Part shown: piece after piece, positions 49,177-58,517 of the stretch
How positions within the stretch are numbered: position 1 is the first letter of the stretch
Layout of the letters: each line of letters begins with the position of its first letter
Assembly: GCF_029869545.1 (NCBI RefSeq)
Contig: NZ_JARWQD010000210.1
Location: 26,584 to 90,583, forward strand
Source: Nocardia wallacei
GTDB lineage: Bacteria > Actinomycetota > Actinomycetes > Mycobacteriales > Mycobacteriaceae
Direction: 5' to 3'
Length of the DNA: 64,000 bases
Position numbers and translations under genes: made by a program
Notes under the pieces: generated by a model
What the model saw: only the letters and a program-made list of their open reading frames with translations
The model's database searches: none
What the model was told of the DNA's origin: nothing

Positions 49177-49647
49177 CTACAGTGCCCGGGCCATCTCGTA
49201 TTCGATGCGCGGGTCGTCGGGAGAATTCGGCCTGCGCCGACCTGTGGGCGCGAAACCCCTTCTGCGATACAGCTTTTCCGCGGGAGTATTGCCGTCGAGC
49301 ACCCACAGCCGCAGTTCCGCATGCCCGCCCGCGCGCGCCCAGTCCGCGACCGTCTCGATCAGCCGGTCCGACGTCCCGGTGCCCCGGGCGGCCGCCGCGA
49401 CGAACATCGACACCAGCACGGCGAGGTCGTCCTCGAGCAGTCCGCCCGCACAGCCGAGCACATCGCCGCCGGACTCCGCGACGAACAGCGTCCGGCCCCC
49501 GGCCCATTGCCGCCAGCGTCGCTCGTCCCACAGCGCGGCCTCGTCGTACGAGTTCGCGAAGGTCCCGGGGGCGGATCCGGCGAGCGCACCCAGCCGCGCG
49601 GCCCGCACGACCCGCCAGTCCTCGGCGCCGACCTGTCGTACGATCAT
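49177..49647 (-). CDS. GNAT-family N-acetyltransferase
   Basis: A 156-residue acetyltransferase: LFVAESGGDVLGCAGGLLEDD (strands 2-4), acetyl-CoA loop VAAAARGTGTSDRLIETVADWA (motif A, RGTGTSD) and LWVLDGNTPAEKLYRRRGFAPTGRR. The substrate is unknown. It may be transcribed alone or with the hydrolase 59 nt upstream. Confidence 0.88.
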   Translation of the reverse strand: MIVRQVGAEDWRVVRAARLGALAGSAPGTFANSYDEAALWDERRWRQWAGGRTLFVAESGGDVLGCAGGLLEDDLAVLVSMFVAAAARGTGTSDRLIETVADWARAGGHAELRLWVLDGNTPAEKLYRRRGFAPTGRRRPNSPDDPRIEYEMARAL

Positions 49648-49706
49648 GATCCGATCGTGCCTCGCACCGGCCCGGCCCGGCAATCGAACGGCGCGTGAGA
49701 ATCCCG

Positions 49707-50594
49707 CTAGGGCCGCAGCACCGAGACCAGGAATTCGGCCTGATCGTAGACCGCCTTCTCGAACCAGTCGTCGAAGTAGATGTCGAAATGCCCGATGGGA
49801 TAACGCTTCACGACGGCGTGCTTGGTGCGTTCGGCGGCCTTGAGCGTCGGGCCGACGGGCGCGACCGAATCGTTGTCGCAGATCGCGTACATCACCGGCA
49901 CCTTGATGCCCCTGGTGCGCCGCCACGGGGAATCGAACAGCGTCGACAGGCCGATGCGGGCGGCGACCTTCGGCTGGTACTGCTCGCTCTCCTCGGCCAG
50001 CCGGCCGAATCCCTCCGGCACGTCGGAGGCGCTCATCAGCGCCGAGGACCGCTTGCGCCCGGCCAGCCGCACGCCGACCGGTTTGCGCCGGATCGGGCCG
50101 ATCAGCAGGTCGGTGGTCGCCACGGTGCCGGTCTTGATCAGGCTGATCGGCCCCTTCGCGCGCGCCGAGGCCCAGCCGCTGGTGAACGGGCACTGGGCGA
50201 CCACGGCGGCCAGGTAGTCGTCCTCGTGCGCGATCGACAGCACGTGCCCGCCGCCGAAGGACGTGCCCCACAGGGCGATTCGGGTGGCGTCGAAGCCGCG
50301 CAGCGTGCGGGCGAAGGCGATCGCGGCCCGCCAGTCCTCGCGCTGGCGGCCGATGTTGATCAGCCGCCGCGGCGTGCCCCCGCTACCCCCGAAATGCCGG
50401 TAGTCGAAGACCAGCACGCCCATGCCGCTGTGGACGAACCGGCGCGCGTACCTGTCCAGGCCCATTTCCCGATCGGCCCCCAGACCGTGTGCCATGAGCA
50501 CCAGCGGCCGCGGCTTGGGCGGACCGTCCGGGCGATAGAGCCACGCTGCACACTGTTCGCTTCCCGACGGGAACCCCACCTCGACACGCTCCAT
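49707..50594 (-). CDS. Alpha/beta hydrolase (dienelactone hydrolase/peptidase S9-like)
   Basis: A 295-residue cytoplasmic hydrolase: VLMAHGLGADREMGLDRYARRF, VFDYRHFGGSGGTPRR, nucleophile elbow GTSFGGGH, acid in ICDNDSVAP and His in YPIGHFDIYFDD. The layout fits the BAAT/dienelactone-like esterases common in actinobacteria. No specific substrate can be named. Its ATG lies about 100 nt beyond the remnant of an FMN oxidase gene on the same strand. Confidence 0.85.
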   Translation of the reverse strand: MERVEVGFPSGSEQCAAWLYRPDGPPKPRPLVLMAHGLGADREMGLDRYARRFVHSGMGVLVFDYRHFGGSGGTPRRLINIGRQREDWRAAIAFARTLRGFDATRIALWGTSFGGGHVLSIAHEDDYLAAVVAQCPFTSGWASARAKGPISLIKTGTVATTDLLIGPIRRKPVGVRLAGRKRSSALMSASDVPEGFGRLAEESEQYQPKVAARIGLSTLFDSPWRRTRGIKVPVMYAICDNDSVAPVGPTLKAAERTKHAVVKRYPIGHFDIYFDDWFEKAVYDQAEFLVSVLRP

Positions 50595-50697
50595 GGCCGA
50601 ATACCGTACTGCGTTGCGGAATCGGCCCGCGACCTGGATCCCTAATCTTTTTCGGTTCGGTAATGAACGTTTCGGACGGCGTCAGGTGTGAGGTGTG

Positions 50698-50784
50698 CAG
50701 CTCGGCACAGGTGAGCGGCAGCGCGGGGACGACCCCGCGCAGGCCGTTGAAGTAGATCTCGTTCTGGTAGTCGCCGAACGCCAC
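50698..50784 (-). pseudogene. N-terminal remnant of an FMN-dependent alpha-hydroxyacid oxidase (lactate 2-monooxygenase type)
   Basis: GTG 50784 with AGGAGG 4 nt upstream opens a frame beginning MAFGDYQNEIYFNGLRGVVP and continuing ALPLTCAEL, which closely follows the first ~29 residues of lactate 2-monooxygenase-like proteins. After this the reading frame loses similarity and runs on into the upstream region of the hydrolase gene. The FMN-binding barrel (over 350 residues) is absent. The ribosome site is intact, so the deletion seems recent. No mobile element is seen at the break. Confidence 0.65.
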
Positions 50785-50948
50785 GCTGCCTCCTCTGCCG
50801 TTCTGCCGCCGCGATCATGTCACGCCGGACGGGGGCGAAGGCACCGCCGCCCGTCGCGGCGCCGCGGCCCGCGCAGATAGCCGCGATATCGGCGGCGCAC
50901 CGGGGGTCGCGGGCCCGGCGCGCCGGGCGGACGGCACAATGGACCGGA

Positions 50949-51351
<403 letters not shown>

Positions 51352-51393
51352 TCCCCACCCGCGGTCACTCCCTCGAGTTCGGGGTCTCGCCGA

Positions 51394-51483
51394 CGCCTGC
51401 GGGACAGGCGCAGTATGGGGAGTGGCCCACAGCGACGGGCAGGATCGGGAAGCGGCCCCGAGTAGCCCACAGCGACGGGCAGG
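51394..51483 (+). repeat. Post-rnpB hairpin and 23-bp direct repeat
   Basis: CGCCTG, 5-nt loop, CAGGCG (51394-51410) is a small hairpin 43 nt after rnpB and may terminate it. It is followed by two copies of a 23-nt sequence (51421-51443 and 51461-51483) that differ at one base and are spaced 40 nt apart; each contains GCCCACAGCGACGGGCAGG. The rest of the 51352-51736 gap shows no gene. Confidence 0.6.
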
Positions 51484-51736
51484 CTAATCGGATCGGGGGG
51501 TGAAGTCGTGTCTCGGGTGTGATCAGAGCGTGATATCCCTCGGGGCCCCCGGGTATCCATACTGAGGGGGCATGCATCAACGTCGACGCGGCCGCGCGGT
51601 GAAATCCGTCGGCACCGGAAGCCGGTCGTCACGGCCGCTCCGGGCGGTCCGGTGCCTGGCGCCGGTAGTTACAAGCGATCCTTCTCCGGCGTTAGCCCGC
51701 CGGATGCGGCACAGACTAGGCAGTATCGTGTGCCGG

Positions 51737-52435
51737 ATGATCAACGTCCGAGCGAAGATTTGCGGCATCCGGAGCGAATCCGATCTCCGGGCCGTGGTCG
51801 CGGCTGACGCCGACGCGGCCGGATTCATCTCGGGCACAACCCATTTCAGCGAGGACGTGCTCTCCGCGGAGCATGCGCGCCGGCTGTCGCGGCTGGTGCC
51901 CGCGGCGATGGATCGCGTGCTGGTCACCCACCTCACCGACGCCGGCGAGGTGCTGCGGCTGGCCGATTACATCGAGGTGGACTGCATCCAGCTGCACGGC
52001 CTGATCACCCTCGACACGGTCCGCGCGGTGCGGGCGGGCGCCGCCGGTCGGCGGGTGATCCGCGCGGTGCACGTCACCGGGCCGCACGCGATCGGCACGG
52101 CGGTGGCGGTGGCCCCCGACTGCGACGGGATCGTGCTGGATTCGCGGTCGGCGGACCGCCTCGGCGGCACGGGCCGCACCCACGACTGGACGATCAGCGC
52201 CGCCATCGTCGACAAGCTCGCCGGGCCGGACTTCCCGGTGATGCTGGCCGGGGGCCTCAACCCGCGCAATGTCCGGGCGGCGATCGACGCGGTGCGGCCC
52301 TCCTGGGTCGACGTCAACTCCGGCGTGGACGACCGCGGCGGCGACAAGGACCAGTCGGCCTGCGCCGGATTCGTCAGGGCGGCACATGACGTCGAGGCGC
52401 CGACCGTTGCTCTAGCCCGACCGCCAGCAGAATGA
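51737..52435 (+). CDS. TrpF-like phosphoribosylanthranilate isomerase family protein
   Basis: A 232-residue TIM barrel of the TrpF family. The catalytic Cys (KICGI, near residue 8) and Asp (GIVLDSRS) are present, as are CIQLHG, GGTGRTHDW and the phosphate loop MLAGGLNPRNV with VDVNSGVD near the end. TrpF isomerises phosphoribosylanthranilate in tryptophan synthesis. Many actinobacteria lack TrpF and use the dual PriA enzyme, and no trp genes lie nearby, so a specialised or secondary role is likely. The 3-prime end overlaps the convergent EamA gene by 62 nt. Confidence 0.8.
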   Translation: MINVRAKICGIRSESDLRAVVAADADAAGFISGTTHFSEDVLSAEHARRLSRLVPAAMDRVLVTHLTDAGEVLRLADYIEVDCIQLHGLITLDTVRAVRAGAAGRRVIRAVHVTGPHAIGTAVAVAPDCDGIVLDSRSADRLGGTGRTHDWTISAAIVDKLAGPDFPVMLAGGLNPRNVRAAIDAVRPSWVDVNSGVDDRGGDKDQSACAGFVRAAHDVEAPTVALARPPAE

Positions 52436-53240
52436 GAACACCCGCGCCGACCGTCGCGGTGGTGAGCCGGGTGCCGGTGCACAGCGCGCCGACCAGCGCC
52501 GCCACCACCGCCTCGTTGAGTCCGATGATGCTGGCCGTCGCCGCGTCCAGCCGGCGCAGGGCCTGCCAGTAGAGCGCGAAACCGGGACCGAGCAGCAGGG
52601 CGCCGAGCGCGGCCAGCTCGGCCGCCACCACCGCGCTGGGCGGTTCGAGCGCCAGCAGCGGGCTGCCCGCGGTCCCGGCCAGCAGCAGCTGCAGTCCGGC
52701 CGAGGTGATCGTGTTGTTCGCCGTGGCCTTGCGCGCGATCAGGCTGACCAGCGCCGCCACGCAGCCCGCGCTCGCCAGCGCCAGCAGGCAGCCGAGCACC
52801 GCCGAACTCGCCCCGGCCCCGGCGGGCGGGCGGCCGGTGACCAGCCAGATCGCCACCGCGACCAGGATCAGCTCGAGCAGCACCGGCACGGTGGGCGGTC
52901 GCCGCCCGCGCAGCAGGGCGACGGTGATGATCAGCACGGGCGCGGTCAGGTGCAGGGCGACCACCACCGGCAGCGGGCCGATCCGCAGCGCGGCCACGTA
53001 CAGCGCCAGGTTCGCCGCCTCCAGCGCGCCCAGCCGGGCGTACAGCGCGGGCTGGGCGGTGAGCGTGTCCCACGGCCGCTCCCCGCACAGCCGCGCGAGC
53101 ACCAGCAGCGTCACCGCGCCGCCCAGCGCCACCAACCCCGCCGTGGCGGGCGCCGCGAGCGCGGCCAGCAGCGCGCTGGAGGTGCCCCACAGGCAGGTCA
53201 CGGCCACCATCAGGGTGAGTGGAGCCAGCGGCGCGGTCAC
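52374..53240 (-). CDS. EamA/DMT-superfamily transporter
   Basis: A 288-residue membrane protein with about ten short hydrophobic helices in two EamA repeats (LMVAVTCLWGTSSALLAAL at the start; LGCLLALASAGCVAALVSLIA opening the second). DMT proteins of this kind usually export amino acids or other metabolites. It starts 4 nt after the prenyltransferase-repeat gene and so is co-transcribed with it. Its substrate is unknown; export of an aromatic metabolite would fit the neighbouring TrpF homologue but is a guess. Confidence 0.85.
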   Translation of the reverse strand: MTAPLAPLTLMVAVTCLWGTSSALLAALAAPATAGLVALGGAVTLLVLARLCGERPWDTLTAQPALYARLGALEAANLALYVAALRIGPLPVVVALHLTAPVLIITVALLRGRRPPTVPVLLELILVAVAIWLVTGRPPAGAGASSAVLGCLLALASAGCVAALVSLIARKATANNTITSAGLQLLLAGTAGSPLLALEPPSAVVAAELAALGALLLGPGFALYWQALRRLDAATASIIGLNEAVVAALVGALCTGTRLTTATVGAGVLILLAVGLEQRSAPRRHVPP

Positions 53241-53244
53241 GACA

Positions 53245-54558
53245 CTAGGTGAGCAGGAAAGAGATCACCGGCAGCACCAGCGCGGTGAACGCGGCGAATA
53301 CGGAGGCGGCCACCCGCCGCTTCGGCAGCCGCGGGAATCGGGTCGCGAGCCCGCAGAAGGTGCCGAGGGCGATCAGCAGCGTGCCCCACACCACCAGCGC
53401 GCGGCTGGCGATCTTGCCGAGGTCGTCGTCGAAGCCGAAGCCGAGTCCGAAGACGGTCGCGCCCGCCGCGGCCCCGACCACCAGCAGCACCTCGCCCGCG
53501 GACGAATTCATCAGCATGGGACGGCCGCGCAGCGTCGCCACCGTCTGCGGGTCGGTGTGGTGGGCGCCGTCGGCGCGGCAGATCTCGTCGTAGACCTTCG
53601 CCGGATTGACCCGCTCGTTGATCGCGGGCCGGACCTGCAGCAGGGCCTCCAGCGCCTGGGTGGTGGCGTAGGAGGTGACCGGGCCCTCGGCCGAGATGCG
53701 GAATCCACCCCGGTAGATGGCCAGCGCGTCCACCTCCTGCATATCCAGCAGCTCGACCATGGCGGCGCGGACCGCGGGATCGAAGATGGTGCGGCTGTCG
53801 GCGGCCACCACCGCGCCGATGGCCAGGTGCAGGGTGATGTGGCGCCAGGTGTCGACGAGGTCGTCGCGGCGGAAGATCTCGGTCTCGATCTCGCATTCGG
53901 AGCGGCGCAGGCCGGTCATCAGCCGCTGCACCGCCAGCTCGCAGGCGCGTTCGGCGCGCTTGTCGCCGATGGCGACGATCTCCGGGCGCGACAGCACGCT
54001 CGCGATGTGCGCGGCCGCGTACATGGGCAGTGTCCGCGGCTCCTGGTACACCGCGGACACCAGGTAGGCGATGCCGTGCGAGATCGCCTGCTGCCGTTCG
54101 CCGTCGAAGGCGCCGTCGGCGATCAGCGCCAGCACCGCCGCCGCGGTCGCGGTGATCGACACCGGGCCCAGAAACCCGGACATCCGCCAGCCGCCGGTCT
54201 CGGAGTCCTGCTGGTCCAGCAGGGATCGGATGCCCTCGACCACACCGGAATCGGACTCCTCGACGCCCAGGCAGCGCAGGGCCCGCACCCGCCAGGCCAC
54301 GTCGATGGGGGTGCGGAAGTACCACTCGTCGCCAACGGGGCGCTGCACCACCGTCATTCGGACCAGGGCGGCGACCTTCTCGGGGCGGGGGATCTCGCAG
54401 CCGGCGCGGTGCAGCATGCACACCACCTCGGCGGTGTTCTGCGGGTTGGGTGGCACATCGGGAATCCAGCCCCAGCCCGCGCCGCCGCTGAGGTGCGGGA
54501 TCTGGCTGCTGCGCAGCCATTCCACCGCCATCCGGATACGTTCGTCGATGTTCGACAC
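53245..54558 (-). CDS. Prenyltransferase/squalene-cyclase-repeat protein with C-terminal membrane helices
   Basis: A 437-residue protein. Residues about 5-345 are alpha-alpha repeats of the terpene cyclase/protein prenyltransferase type (GGAGWGWIPDVPPNPQNTAEVVCMLHRAG, ETGGWRMSGFLGPVSITATAAAVLALI, TSYATTQALEALLQV). Residues about 355-437 contain three hydrophobic helices that probably hold the toroid at the membrane. The DxDD motif of squalene-hopene cyclases and the zinc site of prenyltransferases are not seen, so it may bind rather than convert substrate. It forms an operon with the EamA transporter. Confidence 0.75.
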   Translation of the reverse strand: MSNIDERIRMAVEWLRSSQIPHLSGGAGWGWIPDVPPNPQNTAEVVCMLHRAGCEIPRPEKVAALVRMTVVQRPVGDEWYFRTPIDVAWRVRALRCLGVEESDSGVVEGIRSLLDQQDSETGGWRMSGFLGPVSITATAAAVLALIADGAFDGERQQAISHGIAYLVSAVYQEPRTLPMYAAAHIASVLSRPEIVAIGDKRAERACELAVQRLMTGLRRSECEIETEIFRRDDLVDTWRHITLHLAIGAVVAADSRTIFDPAVRAAMVELLDMQEVDALAIYRGGFRISAEGPVTSYATTQALEALLQVRPAINERVNPAKVYDEICRADGAHHTDPQTVATLRGRPMLMNSSAGEVLLVVGAAAGATVFGLGFGFDDDLGKIASRALVVWGTLLIALGTFCGLATRFPRLPKRRVAASVFAAFTALVLPVISFLLT

Positions 54559-54989
54559 TGCCCTTCCGCCTTTGGAACTCGGCCCCGCTCACCGGTGGGG
54601 CGCTGGTAACTGCCACGTTACTCGGATGGTCCGACAATCGGAGCACTCTGACGAACGCCCGAATGAGTTGGTGGCGGCCATATTTCGTTTACATATCACG
54701 AACGGCTCGGTCTGCCCGGTGCCCGGCTACGGCGTCAATTCGCCAGGGCGCGAGGGAGTTCCAGGTTGGGGGTTGATGGTGGCCTACGGTACCGAAGGTT
54801 GCCGCGTATCACGGTGCGGCACAGGGTGGTTGGGTGCGTTACAGGGTCTAATCCGGCCTGCGTTCGAATTGCAATCTCGATGTAGGCCGGATTCGGTGCT
54901 TTCGGGGCTGTGGTCAGTTCCGAGGTTGCCCGGCAATTTGCGCGGCCAGAAAATATGCGGGACACGCACATTCGCGCGTACGGTGGGTT
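54559..54989. other. Intergenic region without a recognised gene
   Basis: This 431-nt gap lies between two divergently transcribed genes and must hold both promoters. It is somewhat AT-richer than its surroundings (CATATTTCGTTTACATATCAC at about 54678-54698 is interrupted AT-rich sequence). No reading frame with coding character, RNA or repeat was recognised. Confidence 0.4.
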
Positions 54990-56402
54990 ATGGCCTTCGC
55001 ACCGGGGCTGCGGGAACGGAAGAAGCTGGCGACCCAGCGGGCGCTGGGCTGCGCCGCGATCGGGCTCGCGATGGAGCGGGGGCTGGAGAACGTCCTCGTC
55101 GAGGACATCGCGGCGGCCGCCGAGGTGTCGCCGCGGACGTTCAACAACTACTTCGCGAGCAAGTCCGAGGCCATCTGCTCGATCGCCGTGGACCAGGCGC
55201 GGCGCATCGCCGCGGCGCTGCGGGAGCGTCCGGTGACCGAACCGCTGTGGTCGGCGATCATCCACGCGGTGCTGCGCGAATTCGACGACAGCGACATCTC
55301 CCACCGCACCTGGATGGCGGGCGTCCGGCTGATCACGAAACACCCTGCGCTGCAGGGGGAATACCGCCGGGCGCAGGCCCTGATCCAGGAGTCGCTGGCG
55401 GCCGCGATCGCCGAGCGCACCGGGCGGACGGCCGCCGCCGACATGTATCCGCGCGTGGCGGCGGGCGCGGTCGCGGCGGCGCTCGACGTGGCCGCCGCGC
55501 GCTGGGTCGAGGCCGAGAACTCCACCACCATCCTGCCTTTCGTCCGGGATGCGCTGCGGCAGCTGACCCTCATGCACTGGGAGTTCCCGATGGACGTGCC
55601 CACCTCTCACACCCTGGCCGTGCCGGGGGCCACGCTGTACTACGAGGTCCGTGGCAGCGGCCCGGTGCTGCTGCTCATTCCCGGCGGCAACGGGGACGCG
55701 GGCGTCTTCGGTCCCGTCGCCGCGCTGCTCGCCGAGCGGTACACCGTGGTTTCCTATGACCGGCGCGGCTTTTCGCGCAGCCCGTGCGAGGGCGACCCGC
55801 AGCGGCGGGTGGAGCTGGACGCCGACGACGCCGCGCGGCTGCTGTCGCATCTGGCCGCCGAGCCCGCCGCCGTGCTGGGCAGCAGCTCGGGCGCGATCGT
55901 CGCCCTCGAACTGCTCGTCCGCCATCCCGAGCGGGTCCGCGCGCTGGTGGCGCACGAGCCACCGCTGGCGAGCCTGCTCCCGGACGCCGCGCGGTGGTTC
56001 GCCTTCTTCGACGACGTCCGCGCGGCCGACCGGCAGCAGGGCTCGGCGGCGGCGATGGCGAAATTCGCCGCCGGGGTCGGGTTACAGGCTCCCACCGGGG
56101 CCGGACCGTCCCAGCAGCAGGAGCGCATCCGCCGGAATCTACGGCTGTGGATGGATCAGGAACTCGGCCGTTTCCCGCGCCACGAACTCGATCTCGAGGC
56201 GTTGCGGCGCGCGGCGGCCAAGCTCGTACTCGCCGTCGGCACGGAATCCGGCGATGCCTTCGCCGCCCGCCCGAATGCCGTTCTCGCCCAACGCCTGACC
56301 CTGCCGACCGTGGAGTTCCCGGGCCACCACCTCGGCTACGTCACCCACCCGGCCGACTTCGCCGACCACCTGGTGAAGGTTCTCCAGGACCGAGCCCCCT
56401 AG
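54990..56402 (+). CDS. TetR regulator fused to an alpha/beta hydrolase
   Basis: A 470-residue single frame. Residues 1-200 are a TetR regulator: helix-turn-helix VEDIAAAAEVSPRTFNNYFASKSE and the TetR C-terminal domain of the MftR/EthR-like group. From about residue 205 (TSHTLAVPGATLYYEVRGSGP) the rest is a complete alpha/beta hydrolase with LLIPGGNGDAGVF, YDRRGFSRSP, elbow GSSSGAIVAL and terminal GHHLGYVTHP carrying the His. The hydrolase starts with a typical N-terminus, so two adjacent genes appear joined in frame. The fusion could let one polypeptide sense and degrade the same ligand. The stop overlaps the convergent dehydrogenase gene by 4 nt. Confidence 0.82.
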   Translation: MAFAPGLRERKKLATQRALGCAAIGLAMERGLENVLVEDIAAAAEVSPRTFNNYFASKSEAICSIAVDQARRIAAALRERPVTEPLWSAIIHAVLREFDDSDISHRTWMAGVRLITKHPALQGEYRRAQALIQESLAAAIAERTGRTAAADMYPRVAAGAVAAALDVAAARWVEAENSTTILPFVRDALRQLTLMHWEFPMDVPTSHTLAVPGATLYYEVRGSGPVLLLIPGGNGDAGVFGPVAALLAERYTVVSYDRRGFSRSPCEGDPQRRVELDADDAARLLSHLAAEPAAVLGSSSGAIVALELLVRHPERVRALVAHEPPLASLLPDAARWFAFFDDVRAADRQQGSAAAMAKFAAGVGLQAPTGAGPSQQQERIRRNLRLWMDQELGRFPRHELDLEALRRAAAKLVLAVGTESGDAFAARPNAVLAQRLTLPTVEFPGHHLGYVTHPADFADHLVKVLQDRAP

Positions 56403-57430
56403 GTGGTGAGTTCCACCTGCCAATCCACGTCCTCGGCCTTCAGGGCGTCGAGGAAGTCCGCCGGGGCGAATGCCTCGGAGGGGGTGCGGGTGCCCGTGGG
56501 GGCGGTGCAGGTGGCGAGGCGTTGCGCGCCCTCGACGGCTATCACGGCGGTGAGGCGGTAGCCGTCGGTGCCGGTGACCCAGCCGCGGGCGTGGGTGCCG
56601 TCGGGGGAGGATGCCTCGGCCAGCATCAGCCACCGGCTCGTGCGGCGCGTCTGCTCGTCGATGGCGATCGGGACCGTGTCGACGACCTCGGGGGTCAGGC
56701 TCGTCAAGAGTTCGGCGAGTTCGGCGCGGACGACGCCGCGGACCGCCCGGGTACGGACGTGGCGGGGAATGGTGACCACGCCGGGCAGCGCGAATCCGCT
56801 GACCCGCACCGGGTTCGGCTCCCCGGGCGGGACGATCGGCCGCGGCGCGGAGTCGCTCGCCGGGCGCCAGTCGCCGTCGGAGTACTCGAGCGGCCGCCGA
56901 TCGAAGACCCCGGCCATCGAGCGGGCGGTGCCGCGGGTGACGCCGCCGGGCAGGCGCAGATCGGCGATGATCAGCTCGTCGACGGCGGGCAGGCGCGCGG
57001 CGGTGAGGTGGGCGATCAGATCTCCCGGCCCGCCGTCGTCGGCCAGGGCCGGGACCACGGTGATCCCCGCGCGCTCCGCCTCGGGGCCGAGCCGCCGCAG
57101 GACGTCGTGGATGTGGTGCTGTTCGCCGGAGGTGTCGACGTAGTGGCATCCGGCGGCGATGGCCGCGCGGACGACCGGCTCACCCCACCGCGCGAACGGC
57201 CCGGCGCAGTTCACCACGGCCGCGCATCCGGCGAATGCGGTTGCCAGCGTGGGGATGTCGTCGAGTCCGGCGATGCGGATATCGGGCTCCGGGATGCCCG
57301 CCGCCGCGGCGGCGGCACGCAGCCGCGCGGCGTCGCGGCCGACGAGTACCGGATCGATACCGCGGCGATGCACTTCGGCGACGGCGAACCCTCCGGTGAA
57401 TCCGGTGGCGCCGTAGACGGCAATTCTCAT
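56399..57430 (-). CDS. Saccharopine dehydrogenase-like NAD(P)-binding oxidoreductase
   Basis: A 343-residue protein with an N-terminal Rossmann fold (YGATGFTGGFAVAEVHRRG) and VVNCAGPFARWGEPVVRAAIAAGCHYVDTSGE, the pattern of the saccharopine dehydrogenase-like family that includes mycobacterial trans-acting enoyl reductases. The substrate is unknown; lipid or small-acid reduction is typical. It is divergent from an AraC regulator, which is its likely controller. Confidence 0.83.
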   Translation of the reverse strand: MRIAVYGATGFTGGFAVAEVHRRGIDPVLVGRDAARLRAAAAAAGIPEPDIRIAGLDDIPTLATAFAGCAAVVNCAGPFARWGEPVVRAAIAAGCHYVDTSGEQHHIHDVLRRLGPEAERAGITVVPALADDGGPGDLIAHLTAARLPAVDELIIADLRLPGGVTRGTARSMAGVFDRRPLEYSDGDWRPASDSAPRPIVPPGEPNPVRVSGFALPGVVTIPRHVRTRAVRGVVRAELAELLTSLTPEVVDTVPIAIDEQTRRTSRWLMLAEASSPDGTHARGWVTGTDGYRLTAVIAVEGAQRLATCTAPTGTRTPSEAFAPADFLDALKAEDVDWQVELTT

Positions 57431-57582
57431 GGGTGACCACTCCGTAGTCGTTCGAGGAGGTCCGACGGGGTGTCGGCTCAGAAATGGACGCTACGCACGG
57501 TTGTCCGGACGCTCCATATCCACTGTGCCGGAGAAGATGTCCGATCGTCCGGGATCGGCGAATCTGCCGGTACTATCGGACC

Positions 57583-58488
57583 GTGGATGTTCTCAGCGAT
57601 GCCGTCGCGGCCATGCGCATCGGCACACCGCACTCGTCCCGCACGGAGAACCGCGCGCCGTGGGGCGTGCGCTTCGCGCCGCAGGAGGGTGCCGGTTTCC
57701 ACGTGGTGCTGCAGGGGTCGTGCTGGCTGATTCCGGTGCGGGGCACGCCGATTCACCTCGAGGTCGGCGATGTGGTGTTCCTGCCCCGCGAGCTCGGCCA
57801 TGCGCTCGCCGACAGCCCGGACACCCCGCTGGCGGACGCGGAGCCGTCGGCCGACGGACCGACCTGGCAGCCCGCGGCCACGACATCGACGGGCCCGGTG
57901 ACCGTATTGCTGTGTGGCGCTTACCGTCTGGATCAGAGCCGCGTGCATCCGCTGCTGGCCGAGCTGCCCGATGTCGTCCACCTGCCCGCCCGGCTCGGGC
58001 GGCACCCGTCGCTGCGCGGCGCGATCGAACTACTCGGACGGGAGCTGGATACCGATGCGCCGGGCGGGTCCGGAGCGATCTCCGCATTGCTGGAGGTGTT
58101 GCTGCTCTACCTGTTGCGGGCGTGGCATCAGGAGCAGCCCGGCACCTCGGGATGGAGCGCCGCACTGCGCGACGGCGCGATCCGCGCGGCGCTGCAGGCC
58201 GTCCATCGCGATCCCGCCGCGCCGTGGACGGTGAAATCGCTTGGTGCGCAGGCGGGTCTGTCCCGCTCGACGTTCGCGGACCGCTTCACCGCCACCGTCG
58301 GGGTGAGCCCGCAGGCGTATGTGACGTGGTGGCGGATGACCGTGGCGGCGCGCCTGCTGCGCGATACCGACGAGACGCTGCGGGTGGTCGCCGCCCGCTG
58401 CGGCTACACCTCCGAATACGCCTTCGCCAAGGCCTTCAAGCGCGAATTCGGCACGGCGCCCGGACGTTTCCGTCACCGCGCCGCCTGA
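57583..58488 (+). CDS. AraC-family regulator with cupin N-terminal domain
   Basis: A 301-residue regulator. The N-terminal half is a cupin_6 sensor domain (WGVRFAPQEGAGFHVVLQGSCWL, VGDVVFLPRELGHALAD); the C-terminal ~100 residues carry two helix-turn-helices (TVKSLGAQAGLSRSTFADRFTATVG and LRVVAARCGYTSEYAFAKAFKREFG). Members often activate adjacent oxidoreductase genes, here the divergent dehydrogenase. GTG 57583 (VDVLSDAVAAM) matches the family start; an upstream in-frame start adds Cys/Arg-rich sequence without similarity. A hairpin terminator follows 30 nt after the stop. Confidence 0.87.
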   Translation: MDVLSDAVAAMRIGTPHSSRTENRAPWGVRFAPQEGAGFHVVLQGSCWLIPVRGTPIHLEVGDVVFLPRELGHALADSPDTPLADAEPSADGPTWQPAATTSTGPVTVLLCGAYRLDQSRVHPLLAELPDVVHLPARLGRHPSLRGAIELLGRELDTDAPGGSGAISALLEVLLLYLLRAWHQEQPGTSGWSAALRDGAIRAALQAVHRDPAAPWTVKSLGAQAGLSRSTFADRFTATVGVSPQAYVTWWRMTVAARLLRDTDETLRVVAARCGYTSEYAFAKAFKREFGTAPGRFRHRAA

Positions 58489-58517
58489 GAACCGGGAGAC
58501 TCTCCCGAGACAGCAAC

